This document shows positions 1-6,342 of a stretch of 6,342 nt of DNA, one piece after another. The number at the start of each line of letters is the position of its first letter. Position 1 is the stretch's first letter. Under the pieces are notes generated by a model. The model was given only the letters and a program-made list of their open reading frames with translations, was not told the DNA's origin and did no database searches. The translations under genes and the position numbers were made by a program. This DNA is from Myxococcales bacterium (GTDB lineage: Bacteria > Myxococcota > Bradymonadia > UBA7976 > UBA1532): positions 1 through 6,342 of the forward strand of contig JAGQJJ010000248.1 in assembly GCA_020430675.1 (NCBI GenBank), read 5' to 3'.

Positions 1-529
1 GAAGAAGCCGCCCAAGCGCCCGAAGCCGCCGAAGACGCCCGAGGCGCCCAAGCCGCCGCCCGAAGCGCCACCGCCCAAGCCGGCCGCGCCGCCGATGCTG
101 TCGGGCATGAACTTCGAGGGCGCGTCGACGGCGATCAAGGGGCCGGGCGTGGCGATCAACCAGGGCTCGACCCAAGGCAGCCGCCGCGGACGCCCCGATG
201 GCAAGGGCACCGGCGATCCGCCGCCCAACCCCGAGGCCGACGTGGTGCCGGCGGCGGGCGTCTCCACGCTGCCGGTGCTGGTCGACGAGGTGAAGCCCGA
301 GTACCCCGACGACCTCAAGCGCGCCGGCGTCGAAGGCAAGGTGGTGCTCAGCCTGGTGGTCGGCGTCGATGGCCGCGTGCGCTCGGCGAAGCTGGTCAAG
401 CGCCTGCACCCCGAGCTGGACCGCCGCGCGCAGCAGGCGGCGAAGCGCCTGCGCTTCAAGCCGGCCAAAGCCGATGGCACGCCGGTCGCGGTGCGCATCC
501 CGTACACCTTCTACTTCGTGATCGACTGA
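1..529 (+). CDS. Energy transducer TonB, C-terminal part (5' truncated by the window edge)
   Basis: TonB-family proteins span the periplasm and pass energy from the ExbB/ExbD motor to outer-membrane receptors. The frame is open from base 2, so 175 residues are visible; the ATG at 95 is only an internal methionine, and the N-terminal membrane anchor must lie upstream. Visible residues 1-31 are a Pro/Lys linker (16 Pro, 7 Lys, 1 Arg), the classic periplasm-spanning segment. Residues 32-87 are a Gly/Asn/Ser-rich spacer. Residues 88 to the end form a TonB C-terminal domain: the Tyr-Pro pair at 101-102, an Ala-Gly-Val-x-Gly-x-Val strand, a D-G-R-V turn, the helix before R-F-K-P, and a final V-R-I-P-Y-x-F-x-F strand. 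The stop TGA (527-529) abuts the receptor ATG, so the two are probably translationally coupled and functionally paired. The family call is firm; full length and the identity of its motor are not visible. Confidence 0.93.
   Translation, partial: KKPPKRPKPPKTPEAPKPPPEAPPPKPAAPPMLSGMNFEGASTAIKGPGVAINQGSTQGSRRGRPDGKGTGDPPPNPEADVVPAAGVSTLPVLVDEVKPEYPDDLKRAGVEGKVVLSLVVGVDGRVRSAKLVKRLHPELDRRAQQAAKRLRFKPAKADGTPVAVRIPYTFYFVID
2..94 (+). repeat. Low-complexity Pro/Lys-coding tract (TonB periplasmic linker)
   Basis: This is an imperfect tandem of CCG/CCC and AAG/GAG codons, giving short units such as K-P-P and E-A-P inside the TonB frame. It encodes the extended, positively charged arm of the TonB protein. 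It is a degenerate coding repeat rather than a separate genetic element. The tract may continue upstream of the window. Confidence 0.7.
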
Positions 530-3169
530 ATGGCCCACCTGCGGCGCGCCTTGTGCTTCGTGTTCGTGTGCGCGCTGGCCTCTCCAGCGGCGGCACAGGA
601 GGGCGCGCGCACGTTCACCGATGAAGAGAAGGCCGAGCAGGCGCCTGAGCCGGTTGAAGCGGTGCTGACCCGTCCGCCCGAGCTGCTGAAATTCGCCGAG
701 GCGACCTACCCCGAGGCGGCGCGCGAGGCCGGCCGCGAGGCGGCGGTGCAGCTCATCCTGACGCTGAGCGCCGAAGGCAAGGTCACCGAGGCGGTGCTGG
801 CCGGCGAGCCGGTGGGCGATGGCTTCGACGAGGCGGCCATCGAAGCGGCGTTGCAGCTCGAATGGCGCCCGGCCGAGGTCAACGGCGCGCCGGCCGAAGT
901 GCGGGTGCCGTTCATCTATCGATTTGCCTTCGTGCCCGATCCCGAGGAGCCGCCGCCGGCCGAGGTGAAGACCGCGCGCATCATCGGCCGGGTGCGCGAG
1001 AAGGGCACGCGCCTGCCACTGCCCGCGGTGCCGGTGAGTCTGGGCACCATCGCCGAGGTGCTCAGCGACGAGACCGGCCGCTTCGTGCTCGAAAACGCGC
1101 CGGTCGGCGAGTTCGAGCTGGTCGCGGTCTCGCCCGACCACCGCCGCGAGCGCCTGCCGGTGACGCTGGTGGCCGGTGAAGAGGTCGAGGTCGAGCTCTT
1201 GCTCGAACGCCTGCGCAGCTCGCCGTTCGAGACCATCGTGCGCGGCGATCGCGAGCGCAGCAGCCTGACGCGCCGCACGCTCGAAGACGAAGAGCTCAAG
1301 ACGGTGCCCGGCTCCTTCGGCGACCCGCTGCGCGCGGTGCTCAACATGCCCGGCATGGCGCGCTCGCCGTATATCCTGGGTCTGGTGCTGGTGCGCGGCT
1401 CGGCGCCCTCCGACTCGGCGATCCTGGTCGATGGCCACGAGGTGCCCATCATCTACCACTTCCTCGGTGGCCCCTCGGTGCTGCCGGCCGACATGCTGGA
1501 GCGCATCGACTTCTACCCCGGCAACTTCAGCGCGCGCTTTGGCCGGGCGCTGGGCGGCATCATCGACGTGGGCACGCGGCGGCCGAACCCCAAGGCCTGG
1601 CGCGGCAACGCGCACTTCGACCTGTTCGACGCCGGCCTGTACTTCGAGGGGCCGATCATCGAAGACCGGCTGGCCATCAGCGGCTCGATTCGGCGCAGCT
1701 ACGTCGACGCGGTCATCCAGACGGTGGTCGAGGTGCTGGCCGACGGCGAAAACGTGTCGGTGGTGCTGCCCGTCTACTACGACTACCAGACCCGCCTCGA
1801 CTTCCGGCCCAGCCACGCGCACTCGCTGTCATTGGTGGTGTTCGGCTCGGACGACCAGCTCGAGGTCGTCGGCAGCCAGAGCGGCGGCACCGATGTGCGG
1901 CTCGACGCGGGCATCGCGTTCACCCGCGTGAAGCTCGACTGGCACGCGCAGCCGGCGAAGTGGCTGGAGTGGACGCTCTCGCCGGTCGTCGGCTTCGACG
2001 AGACCAGCTATCGCGTCGGCACGCTCGAAGCCGAGGGCACGCTGTACGAGTACGCGCTGCGCTTCGACCTGCGCGCGCAGCCGGTCGAGAACCTCATCCT
2101 GCGCACCGGCTTCGACGGCATGGCGCGCACGCTGGTGGCCAAGGGGCGCGTGCCGGTATTGCTGCCCGAGTACCGGCCGCACCCGAGCAGCACCATCGGC
2201 GACCGCGAGGCGGCGACGATCGAGCGGTCCCTCGACCTGATGACCGGCGCGTTCTACCTTGAAGCCGAGTGGCGACCGATGGGCGGCCCGGTGACCGTGC
2301 TGCCCGGCGTGCGCACCGATCAGTACACCTGGGTCGACCGTTACCGGTTTTTTGTCGACCCGCGGCTCAACGTGCGCTGGGCGGTCACCGACGACATCAC
2401 GCTCAGCGCCGGCGGCGGCCTGTTCAGCCAGCCGCCGGTCGAGTGGCGGCTCGACCCCGAGTTCGGCAACCCCGAGCTCGAACCCGAATGGGCGGTGCAT
2501 ACCGGCCTGGGCGTGGCCTGGAAGATGGCGGAAGCGCTCTCGCTGTCGGTTGACGGCTTCTATATCGAGCGCTACGACCTGAGCGAGCGCACCAACGAGG
2601 CCGAGTTCGACGAGAACGGCAACGTGGCCGACATTTCGCGCTGGGAGAACATCGGACGCGGGCGGGCCTACGGCGTCGAAGTCCTGCTGAAGCACGAGCT
2701 GACGCGGCAGTTCTATGGCTGGATCTCGTACACCCTGTCGCGCTCGGAGCAGATCTTCCAGATCGGCGATGACTGGTCGCCGACCGACTTCGACCAGACG
2801 CATATCCTGGTGCTGGTGGCCAGCTACGCCTTCAGCGACAACTGGCGCGCCGGGCTGCGATTCCGGCTGGTCTCGTGCAACCCGCAAACGCCGGTCGAGT
2901 CCCCAACTCTAGACAGCGACCGCGGCACGCACCAACCGCTCTTTGGTCCGCCGCTGAGCGCGCGCGGGCCGCTGTTCAACCAGCTCGACATCCGGGTCGA
3001 TCGCTCGTGGACGTTTGACTGGTGGTCGCTGGGGGTCTATCTCGACCTGCAGAACGTCTACAACGCGGTCAACCCCGAGGCCGTGCAATACAATTATCGG
3101 TACGATCACGAGGCGCCCATCCCGGGTCTGCCCGTGCTGCCGAGCTTCGGCATTCAGGGGAGCTTCTGA
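530..3169 (+). CDS. TonB-dependent outer-membrane receptor with an N-terminal TonB-C-like domain
   Basis: An 879-residue receptor expected to import a substrate through the outer membrane using TonB energy; the substrate cannot be told. In order: signal peptide 1-22 with an A-A-A cleavage site before Q23; a TonB C-terminal-like domain at about 50-134 (Y60-P61, G83-K-V, W112-R-P, V124-R-V-P, Y130-R-F); a carboxypeptidase-regulatory-like beta domain at about 148-225 (G153-R-V, D180-E-T-G-R-F); a possible TonB box E234-T-I-V-R-G; a plug at about 240-350 (G264-D-P-L-R, V288-R-G-S, V300-D-G, Y329-P-G-N-F, G341-G-I-I-D-V); and a beta barrel to the C-terminal Phe879. The ATG at 530 directly follows the TonB stop and has no visible Shine-Dalgarno, so reinitiation after TonB is likely; the good signal peptide supports this start. 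The mature chain has one cysteine, C783. A plug plus barrel is the family norm; the extra TonB-C-like domain is the oddity. The receptor call is very secure. Confidence 0.95.
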   Translation: MAHLRRALCFVFVCALASPAAAQEGARTFTDEEKAEQAPEPVEAVLTRPPELLKFAEATYPEAAREAGREAAVQLILTLSAEGKVTEAVLAGEPVGDGFDEAAIEAALQLEWRPAEVNGAPAEVRVPFIYRFAFVPDPEEPPPAEVKTARIIGRVREKGTRLPLPAVPVSLGTIAEVLSDETGRFVLENAPVGEFELVAVSPDHRRERLPVTLVAGEEVEVELLLERLRSSPFETIVRGDRERSSLTRRTLEDEELKTVPGSFGDPLRAVLNMPGMARSPYILGLVLVRGSAPSDSAILVDGHEVPIIYHFLGGPSVLPADMLERIDFYPGNFSARFGRALGGIIDVGTRRPNPKAWRGNAHFDLFDAGLYFEGPIIEDRLAISGSIRRSYVDAVIQTVVEVLADGENVSVVLPVYYDYQTRLDFRPSHAHSLSLVVFGSDDQLEVVGSQSGGTDVRLDAGIAFTRVKLDWHAQPAKWLEWTLSPVVGFDETSYRVGTLEAEGTLYEYALRFDLRAQPVENLILRTGFDGMARTLVAKGRVPVLLPEYRPHPSSTIGDREAATIERSLDLMTGAFYLEAEWRPMGGPVTVLPGVRTDQYTWVDRYRFFVDPRLNVRWAVTDDITLSAGGGLFSQPPVEWRLDPEFGNPELEPEWAVHTGLGVAWKMAEALSLSVDGFYIERYDLSERTNEAEFDENGNVADISRWENIGRGRAYGVEVLLKHELTRQFYGWISYTLSRSEQIFQIGDDWSPTDFDQTHILVLVASYAFSDNWRAGLRFRLVSCNPQTPVESPTLDSDRGTHQPLFGPPLSARGPLFNQLDIRVDRSWTFDWWSLGVYLDLQNVYNAVNPEAVQYNYRYDHEAPIPGLPVLPSFGIQGSF
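677..931 (+). other. TonB C-terminal-like domain inside the receptor
   Basis: Receptor residues about 50-134 follow the same strand-helix pattern as the C-terminal domain of the TonB encoded just upstream. Aligned by hand with a single one-residue gap, about 25 of some 74 positions are identical, including Tyr-Pro, Ala-Gly, Gly-x-Val, Ala-Ala before the aromatic-basic-Pro motif, Gly-x-Pro, and Val-Arg-x-Pro. Being right after the signal peptide, it would lie in the periplasm on the N-terminal side of the plug. It might bind peptidoglycan, another TonB or the receptor's own TonB box; its role is inference. Confidence 0.85.
3157..3162 (+). promoter_or_regulatory. Ribosome binding site for the lipoprotein gene
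   Basis: GGGGAG lies 6 bases before the ATG at 3169, inside the last codons of the receptor gene. It decides the start: the frame is open further upstream to an ATG at 3022, but only the 3169 start has this site and places a signal peptide with a lipobox at the N terminus. The start overlaps the receptor TGA by one base, so translational coupling also applies. Confidence 0.65.
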
Positions 3170-4434
3170 TGGCCCGTGCGCTGCCCGACCGCCGGCTGAC
3201 GCGACGCCGCGACGGGTCGTGGTGGCGGCTGGTCGCCGCGCTGCTGGTGGCGCTCAGCGGGTGTTCGTCGCTGGAGACACCCGAAATCGTCAAGGATTTT
3301 CGGGTTTTGGGAGTCAGCCTCAGCCGGCCTGAGGTCTTTGTGATGGTCGAGGGCATCGATCCGACGCTGACCCCGGCCGAGCTGCAAACGCTGACGCCCG
3401 AAGATCTGCCCGACGCGATCGAGATCACCCGGTATTACGGCAGCGACGCCAACCCCGGGCAGGTGCACCTCAACATCCTGGCGGCCAACCCCGAGCGGCC
3501 CGACACGCCGATCAGCTTCCGCGTCCGCGCCTGCCCGTACTACGAAGCGTATCGTTGCGACGACGCCGACCTCGACGACACGCTGTTGCTCTACAACTTC
3601 GCGGCGCAAGAGGGGCAGAACAAGTATCGGGGCCATGGCACGTTGCGCGCGCCCATGCCGCCGCGCACGGACGCGCCCGATGACGCGCAGCAATTCACGT
3701 TCGAGCTGCCGATCGACTACCTCAACAAAGTGCTCGACGCCGACCCGTTCCACGGCTTTGGCGGCCTGCTCGTGCTGCTCGACATCGAGGTGCGGCAGGC
3801 GGGCTCGCCGTCCATTCGCGTCGGCAAGTTGATGACCTATTCGCTGCCGTTTGCGTTGGCCAACGAGGGCGACACCAGCCTGATCGTCAAGGAGCAGAAC
3901 CGCAACCCGCTGACCTGCGCCCTGGTCATTCGCGACAGCGTGCTCAGCCCCAATTTTGGCGGCATCAACTGCGCCATCGGCGCGCGGCTGGCCATCGAGA
4001 CGAGCGAGCAGGAAGAGATCGAAGCCGAGCCGGGCGAAGAGGTGGCCATCGAGCCGGTGATGAACCGCGCCGAGCGGCGCGAGCTGGGCGACGAAGCGCA
4101 GATCTACTACGCCGACACGTTTCCCGACCCGGATCGGGGCATACCCCCGGGCAACAAGGTGCTCAGCGAGGTGCTCGACTTCGACTATTACGCCACCGCC
4201 GGCAAGTTGAGCGCCTATCGCCTCTCGACGCGCACGGTCTTCTCCGATCAGGCGTGGCCGCGCATCAAGTGGACGGCGCCCAAGCAACCGCAATGCGCCG
4301 ATGTGTTTCTGGTGCTGCGCGATGACCGCGGCGGCCAGTCGTGGACGCGGCGCACCTTCCGCGTGGGCGACGTGCCCTACCAATGCCCGGCGTGCGTGAA
4401 CCCCGAGATCTACGGGTGCCCGCCGCCCCAATAG
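3169..4434 (+). CDS. Outer-membrane lipoprotein of unknown function, downstream of a TonB receptor
   Basis: A 421-residue predicted lipoprotein that I cannot assign to a named family. The N-region is long and Arg-rich (R8, R9, R12-14), followed by a hydrophobic stretch (21-29) and the lipobox L29-S-G-C32, so Cys32 should be lipidated; Ser33 at +2 fits transport to the outer membrane. The segment just after, around D43-F-R-V-L-G-V to R53-P-E-V, resembles from memory the start of many uncharacterised myxobacterial lipoproteins with an Ig-like beta fold. Mature cysteines besides Cys32 are 122, 130, 250, 268, 376, 406, 409 and 417: eight, so up to four disulfides are possible. An acidic stretch covers about 279-291. 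The C terminus (406-421) packs three cysteines and five prolines. No catalytic motif is visible. It follows the receptor with a one-base overlap, which suggests an accessory role in the same uptake process, for instance surface binding or barrel assembly. A Tat signal is unlikely because the motif after the arginines is poor. Confidence 0.87.
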   Translation: MARALPDRRLTRRRDGSWWRLVAALLVALSGCSSLETPEIVKDFRVLGVSLSRPEVFVMVEGIDPTLTPAELQTLTPEDLPDAIEITRYYGSDANPGQVHLNILAANPERPDTPISFRVRACPYYEAYRCDDADLDDTLLLYNFAAQEGQNKYRGHGTLRAPMPPRTDAPDDAQQFTFELPIDYLNKVLDADPFHGFGGLLVLLDIEVRQAGSPSIRVGKLMTYSLPFALANEGDTSLIVKEQNRNPLTCALVIRDSVLSPNFGGINCAIGARLAIETSEQEEIEAEPGEEVAIEPVMNRAERRELGDEAQIYYADTFPDPDRGIPPGNKVLSEVLDFDYYATAGKLSAYRLSTRTVFSDQAWPRIKWTAPKQPQCADVFLVLRDDRGGQSWTRRTFRVGDVPYQCPACVNPEIYGCPPPQ

Positions 4435-4442
4435 CGGCGCGC

Positions 4443-6342
4443 TCAGCGAGCGAGCGCCTCGCGGATGATCCATGCCAGCGCGGCCAGGGCCAGCAGGCGC
4501 AGCAGCCAGCGGCCGGGGCCCGGTTGGTTGGCCAGCCCGGCGGCGCGGGCGCGGGTGCGGGCGGCGTCATGCGGCGCGCCGAGGTGGACCTCCTGCACGC
4601 GGGCCTGCTCGGCCAGCGCCTCCAAGCGCACATCGCGCGACAGGTGAGCGGCGGCCATCTGGCCCAAGTGGTCGGCCAACGGCCCGAAGCGCCCGGCGGC
4701 GGACAGCGCCGCGGCCCGCAGATGCCATGCCTCGACATCGGTCGGCGCCGCCGCCATCGCGGCGGCAAAGGCCTCCGCGGCGCGGTCAGGATAGCCGGCG
4801 TCGGCGTACCACTTGCCCAACCGCTTTGAACCCGTCGCCGACTGGCGCGCGGGCAGAAGCAAGGCATCGGCGAGTCGCAGCGCGCCAGCGCGCAGCGCGG
4901 CGGCGTCGGCCTCTTCAACGCGACCGGGCGCGAGCCACCGCTGCGCCGCGTCGAGCGGGGCCTTCAGGTCACCCGCTTCGACCGCGACCTGCGCCAGCCG
5001 GTCGGTGAACTTGCGATCGGTCCACATCGCCGCCGGCGCTTCGAGCAGCGCAGTCAGCGCCGTGCGCGGCTCGCGTGCGGCCAGCGCCACCTCGGCCAGC
5101 CGGAAACGATGCGCGCGCTGCCGTCCCAGATCGGCCTCGGTGCGCGCGGCGGCAAAAAGCCATTGCGTGAGGGCCGTCCACTCCCGCCGCTCGAAGCACC
5201 AGCGGTCGACAAAAGCCAGCGCGGTGGGATCGGCCGGGGCCCGGGTGAGCACCTGGCGGAACATGGCCGCGGCGCCGCCGCGATCGCCGATGCGCAGGCG
5301 AAGGTCGGCGAGCTGCCGCCAGACGGGCACCGGATTGGCCGCCGCCGCGGCGGTGCGCTCGATCAGCGGGATGGCTTCGGCGACGCGATCTTGAACGAGC
5401 AAGAGCCGAATGACGGCGGCGAGCGCGTCTTCTCGGTCGGGTGAACGCGCCAGAATGGCCTGCCACGCGCTGGCCGCCCGCGCCGGCTCACCCAGCGTGC
5501 CCTCGGCCAGCGTCGCGAGGCGCAATTGCGGTGCATCGCGCTCGGCCGACGGCAGGGCCGCGATCAGGGCGTCGAGCGCGTCGGCCAGCGCGGCGGGCTC
5601 ACCCTGAGCGCCCAGCAGGTCGACGATCGCAGCCAGCGCTTCGCGGTCGCCCGGCGCATCGACCAGCACCGCCCGCCATGCGGCCAGCGCGCCCTCGGCG
5701 TCGGCGAGCGGGCCACCGAACAGCCCGGCCAGCCGCCGGCTCAAAGTCGCCCGTTCAGATCCCTTCCGGCGCTCGCGTTGGCGCTGGAGCAGCGCGGCCA
5801 GCTCGGCGAAAGCTTCGAGGCGGCTCAACAGCCCATCGAGGTGGGCTTCGGCCTCGGTGTCGGCCGGCGCCGCGGCCAGCACCGCGCGCCACAGGGCCGC
5901 TGCCGCCTTGGCGTCGTCGAGCTTCTCTTCGGTCAGCCGCGCCCGCTCGCGCAGCGCCGCCATCACGCCCGCGGCGTCCCCGGTGATCTCGGCGGCGCCC
6001 TGGCGCTTTTCGAGCAACCCGCAGAGCGGCGCCCACTGTTCGGCGGCACGATACAGCTTGTCGAGCGCGTCGACCGCCGACGTCTCGTAGGGCGCCAGCA
6101 CCACCAGCGCCTCGTAGGCCTCGATCGCCGCCGCATAGCGCTCGCAGGGCCCGGCCTCGACCTCGGCGATGGCCCGCAACAGCGCGACGCGGCGCCCGAA
6201 GTCGTCGGTGAGCTGCAATTCGAGGCGCGCCATGTGCAGAAACGGGCCCCATTCCTTTGCGGCGCGATGGGCCGCCGCCAGCGCGGCCAGGGCCTCGCGA
6301 TCATCGGGCGCCAGCGCGCGAATGCGCTTCCAGGCGGCAAAA
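4443..6342 (-). CDS. TPR-type helical repeat protein with C-terminal hydrophobic tail (5' truncated by the window edge)
   Basis: The frame is open to the window edge: 36 repeat-like residues precede the methionine at 6233, so that methionine is internal and 632 residues are visible. The protein is almost all alpha-helical, rich in Ala, Leu and Arg. A motif of the form aromatic-x-x-x-Leu-x-x-x-Pro-x-Asp-x-x-Ala-Leu recurs with its Pro at residues 12, 84, 159, 230, 301, 369 and 436, a spacing of 67-75 that fits two TPR-like helical hairpins per unit. A more canonical TPR lies at about 508-556, with its Pro at 533. The last 20 or so residues include a hydrophobic run at 612-627 (W-L-L to W-I-I) followed by R-E-A-L-A-R, suggesting a tail anchor. 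No enzyme domain is visible. TPR arrays are usually protein-binding scaffolds; the partner is unknown. It converges on the lipoprotein gene with an 8-base gap, so it is a separate transcription unit. Large proteins of this style are common in Myxococcota (from memory). Confidence 0.85.
   Translation of the reverse strand, partial: FAAWKRIRALAPDDREALAALAAAHRAAKEWGPFLHMARLELQLTDDFGRRVALLRAIAEVEAGPCERYAAAIEAYEALVVLAPYETSAVDALDKLYRAAEQWAPLCGLLEKRQGAAEITGDAAGVMAALRERARLTEEKLDDAKAAAALWRAVLAAAPADTEAEAHLDGLLSRLEAFAELAALLQRQRERRKGSERATLSRRLAGLFGGPLADAEGALAAWRAVLVDAPGDREALAAIVDLLGAQGEPAALADALDALIAALPSAERDAPQLRLATLAEGTLGEPARAASAWQAILARSPDREDALAAVIRLLLVQDRVAEAIPLIERTAAAAANPVPVWRQLADLRLRIGDRGGAAAMFRQVLTRAPADPTALAFVDRWCFERREWTALTQWLFAAARTEADLGRQRAHRFRLAEVALAAREPRTALTALLEAPAAMWTDRKFTDRLAQVAVEAGDLKAPLDAAQRWLAPGRVEEADAAALRAGALRLADALLLPARQSATGSKRLGKWYADAGYPDRAAEAFAAAMAAAPTDVEAWHLRAAALSAAGRFGPLADHLGQMAAAHLSRDVRLEALAEQARVQEVHLGAPHDAARTRARAAGLANQPGPGRWLLRLLALAALAWIIREALAR

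Noticed and set aside
95..97. ATG at 95 as the start of a short 144-residue TonB-like protein.
   Set aside because: The frame is open upstream to the window edge and encodes a typical Pro/Lys TonB linker, so the ATG is internal and the gene is truncated by the window.
1829..2887. A minus-strand open frame of 352 codons opposite the receptor barrel.
   Set aside because: The receptor frame is certain from its signal peptide, plug motifs and terminal aromatic residue; the antisense product has no family features and is a GC-rich shadow.
3022..3168. Upstream ATG at 3022 as the start of the lipoprotein gene, adding 49 residues.
   Set aside because: The added residues overlap the receptor gene, are Arg-rich with no signal features, and would bury the lipobox. 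The ATG at 3169 has a good ribosome binding site.
4439..4457. An inverted repeat (6-bp stem GCGCTC/GAGCGC, 7-base loop) over the convergent stop codons, a possible shared terminator.
   Set aside because: The stem is short, no T tract follows on either strand, and such GC-only stems arise often by chance at this base composition. A folding-energy scan against shuffled sequence, or mapped RNA 3' ends, would be needed to support it.
3154..4473. A minus-strand open frame of 439 codons opposite the whole lipoprotein gene.
   Set aside because: It is longer than the sense gene but has no recognisable domain, signal peptide or sensible composition (rich in Arg, His, Ala, Gly). The sense strand has a ribosome binding site, lipobox and operon spacing. 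Long antisense frames are expected in DNA this GC-rich.
6231..6233. The minus-strand methionine codon at 6233 as the true start of the TPR gene.
   Set aside because: The same frame continues to the window edge for 36 more codons that match the repeat pattern, including the Trp, Pro-Asp-Asp and Ala-Leu positions.

Overview
The window is very GC-rich and almost entirely coding. The gene architectures suggest a Gram-negative bacterium of the Myxococcota or another former deltaproteobacterial lineage. Three things point that way: a TonB-dependent receptor with TonB-C-like, carboxypeptidase-regulatory-like, plug and barrel parts in that order, a Cys-containing outer-membrane lipoprotein right behind it, and a long Ala/Arg/Leu-rich TPR protein. 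The taxonomic guess is inference from architecture and composition; no rRNA or other marker gene is present.

Layout. Bases 1-4434 hold three plus-strand genes that look like the end of one operon. They are the 3' part of a TonB energy transducer (1-529, 5' end outside the window), a TonB-dependent outer-membrane receptor (530-3169) and a lipoprotein of unknown function (3169-4434). The TonB stop codon is followed directly by the receptor ATG with no spacer. The receptor stop overlaps the lipoprotein ATG by one base, and a good ribosome binding site lies inside the receptor's last codons. After an 8-base gap comes a convergent minus-strand gene (4443-6342, 5' end outside the window) for a helical TPR-type protein with a hydrophobic C-terminal tail. 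There is no intergenic stretch long enough for a promoter, and I see no RNA gene, mobile element or CRISPR array.

Working model (inference). The TonB protein would carry proton-motive energy from an inner-membrane ExbB/ExbD-type motor, perhaps encoded upstream, to the receptor, which would import an unidentified substrate. The lipoprotein would sit at the outer membrane as an accessory factor. The most notable feature is that the receptor carries its own TonB C-terminal-like domain after the signal peptide, clearly similar to the one at the end of the neighbouring TonB. The TPR gene is probably a separate transcription unit. I found no evidence of a wholly new system here; the operon is best described as an unusual-architecture TonB uptake locus with an uncharacterised lipoprotein.
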